Shown piece by piece: positions 22,908 through 30,495 of a stretch of DNA of 30,495 bases. Numbering within the stretch: the stretch's first letter is position 1; each line of letters begins with the position of its first letter. Made by a program: the position numbers and the translations under genes. This stretch comes from Candidatus Multiplicimicrobium inquinatum. GTDB taxonomy: Bacteria; Omnitrophota; Omnitrophia; Omnitrophales; Aquincolibacteriaceae. Under the pieces are notes generated by a model that was given only the letters and a program-made list of their open reading frames with translations, was not told the origin of the DNA and searched no databases. Location: contig DDUN01000060.1 of assembly GCA_002344825.1 (NCBI GenBank), forward strand, positions 1-30,495, in the 5' to 3' direction.

Positions 22908-23369
22908 TTAACTTTTTTTGACTTTGATAATCGGCTGATCATACTCAATCGGCTGTCCGTTCTCGATGAGAATTTCAACGACGGTTCCGGAAAACTCAGC
23001 TTTAATTTCATTCATCAGCTTCATCGCTTCAACAATGCACAAAACATCGCCGGCTTTGATTGATTGACCTACTTTGACGTATTGCGGCTGGTCAGGCGCG
23101 GGAGAAGAATAATAGGTTCCGACCATCGGTGATTTAACAGCGACAACATTCGGATCACTTGCCGCAGCGGGTGCCGCTGCAGGAGCTGCAGGAGCGGCTG
23201 AAGAGGGCTGCTGTGACGGCATTGCCATCATGCGCGGAGCTTCCATGCTGACAACTGATCCCACATTTTTGTTCAGCTTCAGCTTCACGTCGCCTTTTTC
23301 GAACTCCAAACTCGCGATTTGGTGTTCCTGCATTAAATCGAGTAATTCTTTGATTTCTTTGATATTCAT
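22908..23369 (-). CDS. accB: biotin carboxyl carrier protein of acetyl-CoA carboxylase
   Basis: Carries covalently bound biotin between AccC and the AccAD carboxyltransferase. I start it at ATG 23369, which has AAGGA just upstream and the family N-terminus MNIKEIKELLDLMQEHQI; a longer frame to 23462 overlaps aroQ and is rejected. In 153 aa there is an Ala/Pro-rich linker (about 55-75) and a biotinyl domain ending KVKKS, with Lys117 in EAMKLMNEI as the biotinylation site. It is 7 bp from aroQ upstream and 21 bp from accC downstream. Confidence 0.95.
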   Translation of the reverse strand: MNIKEIKELLDLMQEHQIASLEFEKGDVKLKLNKNVGSVVSMEAPRMMAMPSQQPSSAAPAAPAAAPAAASDPNVVAVKSPMVGTYYSSPAPDQPQYVKVGQSIKAGDVLCIVEAMKLMNEIKAEFSGTVVEILIENGQPIEYDQPIIKVKKS

Positions 23370-23376
23370 ATCTTCC

Positions 23377-23826
23377 TTATTTTGCCTTGGACTCAAGCAC
23401 AGAGACCAGCCCCTGTAACCCGAGCAAATAACTATGTTTACCAAACCCCATAACCTGCCCAACGCACGCGGGTGCGGTAAGCGAAACTCGTCTAAATTCT
23501 TCGCGGTTCATCACATGGCTTAAATGCACTTCCACCGCGGGAAGCGCCGCCGCGGCCAACGCGTCGCGCACAGCAACGCTCGTATGCGTGTAAGCCGCCG
23601 GATTAATCAAAATCCCCTGATGCTGCTTTCGCGCGTTTCCGATTAAATCAACAATATCGCCTTCATGATTGCACTGATGAATATCCAGCTTAACGCCAAG
23701 CGTCCCGGCCAGCTTGGTCAATTCCGCATTAATTTGATCCAAAGTCACCCGCCCGTAGACAGAAACTTCGCGCTCACCCAAAAGCTGTAAATTAGGACCA
23801 TGGATCACTAGAATTGAATGCGTCAT
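23377..23826 (-). CDS. aroQ: 3-dehydroquinate dehydratase, type II
   Basis: Third step of the shikimate pathway. The 149-aa protein matches the small dodecameric type II enzyme: LVIHGPNLQLLGEREVSVYG (6-25, with the catalytic Tyr24), QCNHEGDIVDLI, INPAAYTHTSVAVRDAL, and EVHLSHVMNREEFRR with the catalytic His. The usual GPNLNLLG reads GPNLQLLG. It lies immediately before accB, a pairing seen in many bacteria, and 37 bp after the UPF0104 gene. No clear Shine-Dalgarno is visible. Confidence 0.94.
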   Translation of the reverse strand: MTHSILVIHGPNLQLLGEREVSVYGRVTLDQINAELTKLAGTLGVKLDIHQCNHEGDIVDLIGNARKQHQGILINPAAYTHTSVAVRDALAAAALPAVEVHLSHVMNREEFRRVSLTAPACVGQVMGFGKHSYLLGLQGLVSVLESKAK

Positions 23827-23863
23827 GAAGGTTATTATTCTATTCGTTTTTCTTGCGATGTCA

Positions 23864-24841
23864 TCAAGAATCCTGCTTTATGGAACCGTGCAAACCATCC
23901 TTACCCCAGACACCGCGCACCAAGTACCAAAATCCGCCTAAAAAACCAAAAGCGTAAACCAAAACTCCAATTAAAACCGTCATCGCCAAAGCTCTTTCAG
24001 CGGGCATATGCATTTGAAAAAGAAACAGCGCTCCTGCCTCGCGCACTCCCAACCCATTGATCGAAGGCGCCATGCTAATAATCGTAATCATGGGTACCAT
24101 CATAAAAAACTGCACAAACGGAATCGGCGCATCAAGTGATTTACCGATAAAAAAATACGCCAAAATAAAAAGACATTGCGCGAGAAGCGAAAAGACCAAG
24201 TTTTGAATCAAAAGCGGGCGATTATGAAAAAATCCGCTTAATGAATCATAAAATTGATTGAGCTTTTCCTGAAAACGGTGCGGTAAAAAACGCATTTTTG
24301 AAAAAATCCAGGGAATGATTTCAGGGCGGATAAAAATCGCGGTTCCGAAAGAAAACATCACTCCGATTGCCATCCAGCTCATCCAAGCCGGCACAGGGTT
24401 CCATGATTCCTGCAAAAGCGCAGAAGAAAGAAAAGCCAACCCCAAAACAATACAAAACCCGGAAAAGCGGTCAATAACAAGACACGAGAAAACGTCGGCT
24501 TTGGATCTCGCATGCTTCGATAAATAAACTGCCTTCACAATGTCGCCACCGATCGCGGACGGCAAAAACAAACTAAAAAAAATCCCCATAAAAGTCACAT
24601 AGAGCGTACTGCCGAAAGACCATTCAATGTGCTTCGCGTGCAAAATACCGTGCATACGTCCGGCAGTTGCCGCTAAACTTAGAAAGAAAGCCAAAGCCGC
24701 CAAAACAAACCAGAAATAATTGACTTCATTTTGAAGAATTAAAAAAGCTTCGCTGAGTTTATCCCTCAAAAACCAGACAATTAACGCCAGTGCGGTAATG
24801 CTGACCAAAGCCCGGGAAAAAGTTCCCCACTTTATTTTCAT
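23864..24841 (-). CDS. UPF0104 / lysylphosphatidylglycerol synthase TM-region family membrane protein
   Basis: Integral inner-membrane protein of 325 aa with about eight hydrophobic helices. The family motif FFSLFLPSAIGGDIVKAVYLSKH (about 88-110) and CLVIDRFSGF match the flippase-like TM half of MprF, and APSINGLGVREAGALFLF (about 255-272) is also typical. The catalytic lysyl-transfer domain of MprF is absent, so it does not make lysyl-PG. Members are proposed lipid or glycolipid flippases, but the substrate here is unknown. ATGA overlap with the DUF1844 gene shows translational coupling. Confidence 0.85.
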   Translation of the reverse strand: MKIKWGTFSRALVSITALALIVWFLRDKLSEAFLILQNEVNYFWFVLAALAFFLSLAATAGRMHGILHAKHIEWSFGSTLYVTFMGIFFSLFLPSAIGGDIVKAVYLSKHARSKADVFSCLVIDRFSGFCIVLGLAFLSSALLQESWNPVPAWMSWMAIGVMFSFGTAIFIRPEIIPWIFSKMRFLPHRFQEKLNQFYDSLSGFFHNRPLLIQNLVFSLLAQCLFILAYFFIGKSLDAPIPFVQFFMMVPMITIISMAPSINGLGVREAGALFLFQMHMPAERALAMTVLIGVLVYAFGFLGGFWYLVRGVWGKDGLHGSIKQDS

Positions 24842-25209
24842 GCTTGCTGACTAAATTTCAACTGAAGCTCGGGCAAAAGCGATGTAAAAATCGCGTTTTC
24901 TTCAGGTGAGCAGTTGCCTTGCGTCTTCAGCTTGAGAACCGAAAGCAAATCAATCATCTCTTTAGCTGTCGCAGGATCAAGCTCACGCTGCCCTGTCATG
25001 GGATGAGGAATTTCACCCAAGCTCATCAGTGCTTGGGTTGCCAGTGACTTAAGAAAGTTCATAAACTCGGGTGACGGCGGCACAGCTTTAGCTTGTCCGG
25101 GCTGTTGAGGCGCAGGAGCAACCGGAACCGACTTATCACGGGAGATTTGCTCTTTCCAGCCGGAATCTACTTTTTTCTCAGGAAATCGAATATCTTTATC
25201 AAAACCCAT
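24838..25209 (-). CDS. DUF1844 protein
   Basis: Cytoplasmic protein of 123 aa with no known function. A basic, proline-rich N-terminus (about 1-46) precedes a helical domain (about 48-120) that fits DUF1844: FMNFLKSLATQALMSLGEIP, AKEMIDLLSVLKLKTQGN and SPEENAIFTSLLPELQLKF. It is the first gene of the leftward series running to pfkB, behind a strong promoter, and is coupled to the membrane protein gene by a 4-bp overlap. Confidence 0.82.
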   Translation of the reverse strand: MGFDKDIRFPEKKVDSGWKEQISRDKSVPVAPAPQQPGQAKAVPPSPEFMNFLKSLATQALMSLGEIPHPMTGQRELDPATAKEMIDLLSVLKLKTQGNCSPEENAIFTSLLPELQLKFSQQA

Positions 25210-25265
25210 AAATAAAAAGCTTTCTTGGGTAAAAATGAATCAAATGAGTTCAAAACGAAGATAGG

Positions 25266-25293
25266 ATTTTATAGGCGCTGGCAGGAATGTCAA
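25266..25293 (-). promoter_or_regulatory. sigma-70 promoter of the DUF1844-to-pfkB series
   Basis: Read leftward: perfect -35 TTGACA (25288-25293), 16-bp spacer, -10 TAAAAT (25266-25271) inside TATAAAAT. The start would be near 25259, giving a leader of about 50 nt. It is the best promoter I see before the ten-gene series ending with tRNA-Gly. Confidence 0.72.
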
Positions 25294-25326
25294 CGCACAA
25301 AAAAGAAGTCTTAAATCAGATAAAAA

Positions 25327-26055
25327 TCAGGATACAAACTCAATCCCGAATCCCAATTGTTTTCCGCGGAGCTCTTTGCGGCGAATAACGCCGGAAACAT
25401 CAAACTCGGTCGGAAAATAGGCGCTTGGAAAAATATGCAAATGTACCTTTTTGCCAGCGATCAAATCAACTGCGTCCATTTTCTCCGCGGCATCCAGATC
25501 GAGATATTCGGCAAACAATCCTCCCTCGCTGATATTCGTCGCGATGGATGTCGTCACCAAAGGTGTTTGATCCGTCAAAACTTTAATCTCAAGCGGCAGA
25601 GCAACGTGCATGCGATGACTGCGGCGGCGTTCAATTTCAGAACCGACCGTCCCCGCGTCAAGATTGGCTCTGGCCATGCGCTTCGACTCATCTTTGTCAA
25701 AAAGAAATGTTCCTAGCTGTTCGGTGATTTCTTTCTCGGTTGAACACACCCCGATATTATGCGGCAAGTGATTCTCCGCGATTACCTGTAAAAGATCATG
25801 CGTTGCGCCATAGATCACACTCTGTTTGGGGCGAATACACGCGGCTAAAATTTTGCGCATACTAATGGCATCCAATGCGTCCACGCCTTTCATATTCAAA
25901 ATAACGCGCTGAAGCCGGTGGCGTCTGATGTTTTTCTGCATCCGCCAAGCCAAGTCCTGAACCTCATCATGGGCAGAAGCACCCTGAGGGGAACCTAACA
26001 AATCAAAAATACTGACGGCACCAATTTCACGCGTATGAAAATGAAATTTGCTCAT
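25327..26055 (-). CDS. STAS-like/PilZ fusion protein, predicted c-di-GMP receptor
   Basis: Two-domain cytoplasmic protein of 242 aa. Residues about 8-120 look like a STAS (anti-sigma-antagonist) fold (VSIFDLLG, RVILNMKGVDALDAISMRKIL), but the usual DSSG phosphorylation motif reads DAIS. Residues about 140-242 form a PilZ domain with both c-di-GMP-binding motifs: RxxxR at Arg144/Arg148 in RRRSHR, and NxSxxG at 174-179 (NISEGG). Two GGDEF proteins elsewhere in the window could supply the ligand. ATG 26055 overlaps the stop of a 53-codon gene (ATGA), so expression is coupled. The output partner is unknown. Confidence 0.85.
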   Translation of the reverse strand: MSKFHFHTREIGAVSIFDLLGSPQGASAHDEVQDLAWRMQKNIRRHRLQRVILNMKGVDALDAISMRKILAACIRPKQSVIYGATHDLLQVIAENHLPHNIGVCSTEKEITEQLGTFLFDKDESKRMARANLDAGTVGSEIERRRSHRMHVALPLEIKVLTDQTPLVTTSIATNISEGGLFAEYLDLDAAEKMDAVDLIAGKKVHLHIFPSAYFPTEFDVSGVIRRKELRGKQLGFGIEFVS

Positions 26056-26213
26056 GGCAGAACCTTCTTTTTACGGGCACTCGGTAAACGGCGTAAATTT
26101 TTGTGCATTTGGGGTGTTAAATAGCCTGATAACATGTCCTGCTCATCTGAATCAAATGGCATACGCGGATCTGACTTTCGAGCACCTTTCAGTATGATTG
26201 CTGAACGATTCAT
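26052..26213 (-). CDS. 53-aa hypothetical protein coupled to the STAS-PilZ gene
   Basis: Short gene not recognised as any family. From ATG 26213 the frame runs 53 codons to a TGA overlapping the ATG of the STAS-PilZ gene by 4 bp. A strong Shine-Dalgarno (AGGGAGGG, ending 3 bp before the ATG) precedes it and a TTGACA promoter lies upstream, so it is the first gene of a two-gene unit. The product is basic and polar, beginning MNRSAIILKG, with an acidic patch DSDEQD (21-26) and a basic tail RRLPSARKKKVLP (41-53). It has no signal peptide or membrane segment. It could be a leader peptide or a small partner protein. Confidence 0.7.
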   Translation of the reverse strand: MNRSAIILKGARKSDPRMPFDSDEQDMLSGYLTPQMHKNLRRLPSARKKKVLP

Positions 26214-26251
26214 GAGCCCTCCCTGGCATAATTCTTTTTGTCTCTAAAGGA

Positions 26252-26280
26252 AACGTAACTTCTGAATTGGTTGCTGTCAA
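26252..26280 (-). promoter_or_regulatory. promoter of the small ORF/STAS-PilZ unit
   Basis: Read leftward: perfect -35 TTGACA (26275-26280), 17-bp spacer, imperfect -10 TACGTT (26252-26257). The start would be near 26245, about 32 nt before the small ORF. Confidence 0.55.
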
Positions 26281-26320
26281 TAGCACCTTAATAAATATTT
26301 TTAGAATATTAATAGATCAA

Positions 26321-26329
26321 ATTATAGCA
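26321..26329 (-). promoter_or_regulatory. possible extended -10 promoter
   Basis: Leftward TGCTATAAT is a perfect extended -10 (TGnTATAAT) about 40 bp after the rarA stop. No -35 is obvious. It could be a second promoter for the small ORF/STAS-PilZ unit. Confidence 0.35.
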
Positions 26330-26363
26330 AAAACTATCACGCGCTTCGTAGCCTAGAGGAGAT

Positions 26364-27533
26364 TTACTCGGTGCCGTGCAGGGGGTGGTTCTTAAGTTTG
26401 TCGGGAATAATGCGAGGGCCGGAGTGCTTAAGACCCTCAATCGCCGCATTTATTTTTTCATAAGCCGTTCGATCTTTTTTAGTAAGACATAAATAAAGCA
26501 CCACTTGACTCAGAGTAATGCGCCCTTCGGGAAACCCGACACACTCAAAAGCGCGCAATCCGGCTGTCACCATCAGTAAAGCTCGCGGATCAGCGTTTCC
26601 CACATCCTCACTGGCAAAAATAATCATCCGACGCCAAATAAAAAGCGGATCTTCGCCTGCCTCAACCATGACCGCGAGCCAATGCAAGGCGCCCTCGGAA
26701 TCTCCCGCGCGCATACTTTTAATAAAAGCACTGATGGTGTCATAGTGAGCATCTCCCTGACGGTCATAAGCAAAGCTGGTCGCGGAAGACTGTAAGCGGG
26801 TAATCGAGGTTTCCGTAATTAACCTGGATGATTTCTTGTCTGACGCCAACGCGGCCCATTCCAATAAAGTAAGCGCCTTGCGCGCGTCCCCATTGGCACG
26901 GCTGACAATTGCCGCGACCGCGGAGTCATCCAACTGCAAACCTAAATGCCCCAGACCCCGTTCTTTGTCTTCAAACGCACGGCGAACCAGTAAGGCCAAG
27001 TCCGTACTTTGAAGCAGTTTGGTTTCACACAGCATGGATCGTGAAACAATCGCTTTGTGAATTGCAAACAATGGATTATGCAAAGTGGCAGCAATGAGAG
27101 TCAAAGTACCGTTTTCAATATCAGGAACAAAAAAATCCTGAAGGCTCTGATTAAAACGATGAAATTCATCGGCAAAAAGAAGCGTTTTTTGTTTTTTCCC
27201 GCGCCGAAAGCGAACAGCATCTTCACGGATTTTTTTAAGTTCTGCTAACAAAGTATGCGCGGCCTGGACTTCCACAAAGCGGGAATGCGTCTTCTCCGCG
27301 ATGAGACGGGCCAGCGTGGTTTTCCCGGTACCCGGAGGCCCAAATAGAATCAAAGACCGAATTTCATCTTTTTCAATCAGTTGACGCAGCGGACGGCCCG
27401 CACCTAACAAATGATTTTGTCCCGCAACCTCATCCAGAGTTTGAGGCCGCATCCGTGATGCCAAAGGCATGGAAGCAATATCAGACTTTGAATCTTCGGA
27501 AAGCGGCGAAAACAATTCGTCCTGGGAAGACAA
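26364..27533 (-). CDS. rarA: RarA/MgsA-type AAA+ ATPase (short C-terminus)
   Basis: Clamp-loader-like ATPase acting at stalled replication forks. I start it at TTG 27533, behind AGGGGG five bases upstream, giving an N-terminus with DELFSPL (a clamp-binding-like LF motif) and then MPLASRMRPQTLDEVAGQNHLL (22-43). Walker A GPPGTGKT, the Walker B variant DEFHRF and a C-terminal helical domain with FIWRRMIIFASEDVGNADPRAL follow. At 389 aa it is shorter than the usual 430-450. It stops just after PDKLKNHPL, where other members continue with a conserved tail. It follows pheT by 13 bp. Confidence 0.9.
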   Translation of the reverse strand: MSSQDELFSPLSEDSKSDIASMPLASRMRPQTLDEVAGQNHLLGAGRPLRQLIEKDEIRSLILFGPPGTGKTTLARLIAEKTHSRFVEVQAAHTLLAELKKIREDAVRFRRGKKQKTLLFADEFHRFNQSLQDFFVPDIENGTLTLIAATLHNPLFAIHKAIVSRSMLCETKLLQSTDLALLVRRAFEDKERGLGHLGLQLDDSAVAAIVSRANGDARKALTLLEWAALASDKKSSRLITETSITRLQSSATSFAYDRQGDAHYDTISAFIKSMRAGDSEGALHWLAVMVEAGEDPLFIWRRMIIFASEDVGNADPRALLMVTAGLRAFECVGFPEGRITLSQVVLYLCLTKKDRTAYEKINAAIEGLKHSGPRIIPDKLKNHPLHGTE

Positions 27534-27546
27534 GCGCGCCCCCTAT

Positions 27547-29607
27547 TTATTTAGACTGAAATTGAGCTTGATACTTTGAGGCCAAAATCTGAGCGATTTT
27601 CGAATGCAGGCCGTCAATTTCTTCGGAAGTCAAAGTACGTTCCGCGGAGAGATAGGTTAAGCGGAATGAAAGATTCTTATATCCTTTGGCAACACGCCCG
27701 CCCTGAAACAAATCAAAAAGCTGAACTTCTTTAACTAATTCCCCGCCCGTACTTCGAATATCCTGAACAACCTGATCCGAATAAACATCTTCCGGAACGG
27801 TCATGGACAAATCACGGCGCATCGAAGGATATTTTGGAATATCCGTATAGACTTTCTTAGAAATCGATTCGGAACAAAGCGCATCCATTTGAAGTTCGGC
27901 ATAATAAACCGGTGTTTGAATATCAAAATGCTTCAGCCAATCAGCGGAAACTTGTCCGGCATAGCCGACTGCGACATCTCCCACGGTCAGAATTTCACCC
28001 ACGGAAGCAGACAACCCGCGCACGGCGGACTTAGTCCAAACACCTTCGGTCAGTCCGATTTTTTCCGCTAACCCGATCAACACTCCCTTTAAATCAAAGT
28101 AAGACGAATCACGCGCGGTATCAAGCCATCGTCCGGCATTCACTTTACCGCCCAAGATAATTCCAACCGTTTTGCGCTCATCCACCTGCTTATCGGAACT
28201 CTTCTTATAAACGTGGGCAATTTCAAATAATCCGAATGACTCAGCGCCAAAGCGAAGATTCTTCTGCACCGACTGCAAAAGCCCCGGCAAAAGCGTCGGT
28301 CTCAGCCACTCCAAACCGGTTTGCAGAGGATTGCGCAAACGGATCATTTCCGACAACTGCTCTTCCGAAAATCCTTCACTTGAAACAAAACTGAAAGTCA
28401 CGGCTTCATGAAATCCGGCGCCCACCAGCGCCTCACGAATTTTCTTTTGAATCCGGCGCACCGGATTGGCTTTTAAAGCGCCCGGCGGAAGCGAGGGCAA
28501 TGTTTCGGGAATATTGTTGAACCCATAAATCCGCGCAACTTCTTCGACCAAATCAATCGGCCGCGTTAAATCCGCCCGAAAAGAAGGAATTGAAACTTTC
28601 CATGTCTTGGGAGAAAGCGTTTTCACATCCAACCCCAAACGATTCAAAATCGATGTGATTTGATTGGCTTTCACTTCACAGCCTAAAGCCTGACGGACAT
28701 CGTCTTCCGACAAATGCAATGAAGTCAAAACCGGATTAGGTACTTGACCAAAATGAACCACGCCACTGATATGTCTGGGCTTAGCATATTCCTGAATTAA
28801 CTGAATCGCGCGCAAACGCGCTAAATCCACGAGGCAAGGATCCACACGTCTCTCAAAACGATAACTGGAGTCGGTGCTCAGCTGATGCCGACGGGCGGAG
28901 TCACGGACAGTACGAGGATGAAAATGAGCCGACTCTAAAAAAATATTGCGCGAGCGCTCGGTAATTTCCGAGTCTTTTCCGCCCATCACACCCGCTAAAG
29001 CCAATGGTTTTTCTTCATCGGCGACCAGCAAATCGTGTTCATGCAGTTCAATAATTGCTCCGGAAATTATTTTCAGCTTTTCACTTTTACGCGCGCGGCG
29101 AACTAAAATTTGTTTTCCCGAAAGCAAATCCGCATCAAAAGCATGCAAGGGCTGACCCAATTCCAGCAAAACATAATTCGTAATATCCACAATCAAGTGA
29201 ATGGAACGCAATCCGCAGCTCTCCAAGCGACGTTTGATAAATTCCGGCACTTTATGCTCCGTAATACCTTCGATTAAAACGCCGGTGTAATACGGGCAAG
29301 CGTCTCCGGCATCTTTTGAAATAACTTTCCAGCCCGGAGGCGGAGTTCGTGACAATTTTTTTTCGTCCGCATTTGCCGGTTTTCCCAGAGGCAACCCGTG
29401 GATCGCGGAAAATTCACGCGCGACGCCCCAATGACTCAGCCAATCGGGACGGTTTGTGGTCACCTCAACCTGAAAAACAGTATCACCGGACGGAGATTTT
29501 TCCACGGCCTCTACTTCCAAACCCGCTTCAGTCAAAGCCAAAGCATGTTCCGGAAACGGCGGCTTAAGATCAACGAATTCCTTGAGCCAATCAATGCTGA
29601 TTTTCAT
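27547..29607 (-). CDS. pheT: phenylalanyl-tRNA synthetase beta subunit lacking the N-terminal tRNA-binding domain
   Basis: Beta subunit of the alpha2-beta2 enzyme that charges tRNA-Phe. The protein is 686 aa against the usual 790-800. The short B1 start (MKISIDWLKEFVD ... GLEVEAVEK, 1-37) runs directly into VEVTTNRPDWLSHWGVARE (47-65), so the EMAP/OB-fold tRNA-binding domain normally inserted here is missing. The B3/B4 editing region, the B5 domain (about 295-370), the catalytic-like core and the C-terminal FDX-ACB anticodon-binding domain (YPSMRRDLSMTVPEDVYSD to the end) are present. It is coupled to pheS by an ATGA overlap. Confidence 0.94.
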   Translation of the reverse strand: MKISIDWLKEFVDLKPPFPEHALALTEAGLEVEAVEKSPSGDTVFQVEVTTNRPDWLSHWGVAREFSAIHGLPLGKPANADEKKLSRTPPPGWKVISKDAGDACPYYTGVLIEGITEHKVPEFIKRRLESCGLRSIHLIVDITNYVLLELGQPLHAFDADLLSGKQILVRRARKSEKLKIISGAIIELHEHDLLVADEEKPLALAGVMGGKDSEITERSRNIFLESAHFHPRTVRDSARRHQLSTDSSYRFERRVDPCLVDLARLRAIQLIQEYAKPRHISGVVHFGQVPNPVLTSLHLSEDDVRQALGCEVKANQITSILNRLGLDVKTLSPKTWKVSIPSFRADLTRPIDLVEEVARIYGFNNIPETLPSLPPGALKANPVRRIQKKIREALVGAGFHEAVTFSFVSSEGFSEEQLSEMIRLRNPLQTGLEWLRPTLLPGLLQSVQKNLRFGAESFGLFEIAHVYKKSSDKQVDERKTVGIILGGKVNAGRWLDTARDSSYFDLKGVLIGLAEKIGLTEGVWTKSAVRGLSASVGEILTVGDVAVGYAGQVSADWLKHFDIQTPVYYAELQMDALCSESISKKVYTDIPKYPSMRRDLSMTVPEDVYSDQVVQDIRSTGGELVKEVQLFDLFQGGRVAKGYKNLSFRLTYLSAERTLTSEEIDGLHSKIAQILASKYQAQFQSK

Positions 29608-30495
29608 GAGAACTGCCTTAGGAAGCGAATGTCATTTTCATAAAAAAGACGAATATCGGGAATGCCATGCCGAATCATCGCAATGCGTTCAACCCCCATG
29701 CCGAAAGCAAACCCCTTCACAAACTGAGGATCATAACCGACCGCTTTGAAAACATTGGGGTCCACCAAACCGGCGCCTAAAATTTCAAGCCATCCGCGGT
29801 TTTTCCATTCTATATCGACTTCAACACTCGGCTCGGTAAACGGGAAGAAGTGCGGGCGAAAACGCATTTTTACGTCTTTGCCGAAAAGCTCACGCAAAAA
29901 TAAATGCAAAACCCCTTTTAACTCCGCAAACGAAACCTGCTTATCCACAAGCAAGCCTTCCATTTGGTGAAACATAAAAGAATGGCTCGCATCCACGGTA
30001 TCCGGACGATAAACGCGCCCCGGCGCAACCATGCGGAAAGGCGGTTTGTGATTTTGCATATAACGGATTTGAACGGTCGAAGTTTGCGTACGCAATAAAT
30101 TTCCCTGCTCCGTATAAAAAGTATCATTCGGATCGCGCGCGGGATGATCTTCCGGAACATTGAGCGCGGTAAAGTTATGAAAAACATCTTCCACTTCAGG
30201 GCCTTCCGCCACGTCGAATCCCATGCGTTCAAAGATGGATAAAATTTCATCAACGGTTTGCGTCAAAAGGTGCAAAGATCCCATAGGCGGACGAATGCCC
30301 GGAAGCGTGGAATCAAAAAAAACAGGGGCATCAGAATCTTGACCGAATTCAGCTGACAAGCGTTCGGCCGTTTCAGTCAGCCAAACTTTGAGCGTATTGA
30401 TTTGTCCGCCCGCGGATGATTTTTCCGCGGCAGGAACATCTTTTAAAAGCTGGAATAATCCGGTGAGACGACTTTTCTTTCCGAGGAACTGAACG
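29604..30495 (-). CDS. pheS: phenylalanyl-tRNA synthetase alpha subunit, 5' end cut by window edge
   Basis: Catalytic alpha subunit of PheRS. The frame is open from the right edge to the stop at 29604. The first visible residues, VQFLGKKSRLTGLFQLLKD, are the N-terminal coiled-coil arm, so about 30 residues and the start are missing. A TTG at 30359 is internal. Seen: GFDVAEGPEVEDVFHNFTALNVPEDHPARD-type motif 1/2 region, HQMEGLLVD, RFRPHFFPFTEPSVEVD, GWLEILGAGLVDP and the motif 3 stretch FAFGMGVERIAMIRHGI. All class II motifs are kept. The usual GSLHPLT reads GSLHLLT. pheT and rarA follow. Confidence 0.96.
   Translation of the reverse strand, partial: VQFLGKKSRLTGLFQLLKDVPAAEKSSAGGQINTLKVWLTETAERLSAEFGQDSDAPVFFDSTLPGIRPPMGSLHLLTQTVDEILSIFERMGFDVAEGPEVEDVFHNFTALNVPEDHPARDPNDTFYTEQGNLLRTQTSTVQIRYMQNHKPPFRMVAPGRVYRPDTVDASHSFMFHQMEGLLVDKQVSFAELKGVLHLFLRELFGKDVKMRFRPHFFPFTEPSVEVDIEWKNRGWLEILGAGLVDPNVFKAVGYDPQFVKGFAFGMGVERIAMIRHGIPDIRLFYENDIRFLRQFS

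Noticed and set aside
23370..23462. Upstream extension of accB to 23462
   Set aside because: It overlaps aroQ in another frame, and the ATG at 23369 with AAGGA matches the family start.

Overview
The window comes from a diderm (LPS-making) bacterium. LptD, the ADP-heptose genes gmhA and hldE, an O-antigen/capsule nucleotide-sugar set and sigma-54 all point to an outer membrane. An AmaP/Asp23-type protein, a DUF1844 protein and a STAS-PilZ fusion beside them would fit a poorly cultured lineage such as Omnitrophota (PVC group), but that placement is inference and not secure. It looks like chromosome core. I see no phage, transposase, CRISPR array or toxin-antitoxin pair.

Layout. (1) 1-13358, minus strand: one tight gene series read from accD at the right to a UDP-glucuronate decarboxylase cut by the left edge. 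The order is accD, a MalK/UgpC-type ABC ATPase, two membrane GAF-GGDEF proteins, lptD, ugd, rfbA, rfbB, rfbD, a WbpA-type dehydrogenase and uxs. Gaps are at most 28 bp or overlaps, and a good sigma-70 promoter lies in front of accD, so the series may be a single envelope operon of about 13 kb. (2) 13491-15020, plus strand: rpoN and tRNA-Thr(CGU), the only convincing rightward genes. (3) 15003-15544: a non-coding 205-bp structured sequence present twice. Each copy starts with the last 18 nt of the tRNA-Thr gene and carries a hairpin whose stem covaries between copies. This is the most unusual part of the window. (4) 15570-16642, minus: a Nudix hydrolase and a Fur-family regulator, then about 400 bp of AT-rich non-coding DNA. 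(5) 17049-25209, minus: DUF1844, a UPF0104 membrane protein, aroQ, accB, accC, an AmaP-like protein, a probably PPi-dependent pfkA, gmhA, hldE (nucleotidyltransferase half), thiE, a PfkB kinase and tRNA-Gly(CCC). A strong promoter precedes DUF1844. (6) 25327-26213, minus: a STAS-PilZ protein translationally coupled to a 53-codon small gene with its own promoter. (7) 26364-30495, minus: pheS (5' end cut), pheT and rarA.

How the genes fit together. accB, accC and accD supply malonyl-CoA for fatty acids. lptD exports LPS, and gmhA and hldE make the ADP-heptose of its core. rfbA, rfbB and rfbD make dTDP-rhamnose precursors (rfbC not seen here), and ugd, wbpA and uxs make UDP-uronic acids and UDP-xylose. 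Two diguanylate cyclases and one PilZ protein give both ends of a c-di-GMP circuit next to surface-polysaccharide genes.

Points worth a second look: the tRNA-linked repeat, a PheT lacking its N-terminal tRNA-binding domain, the overlooked small ORF coupled to the STAS-PilZ gene, the PPi-type active site of PfkA, the different inhibitory sites of the two GGDEF proteins, and a short RarA.
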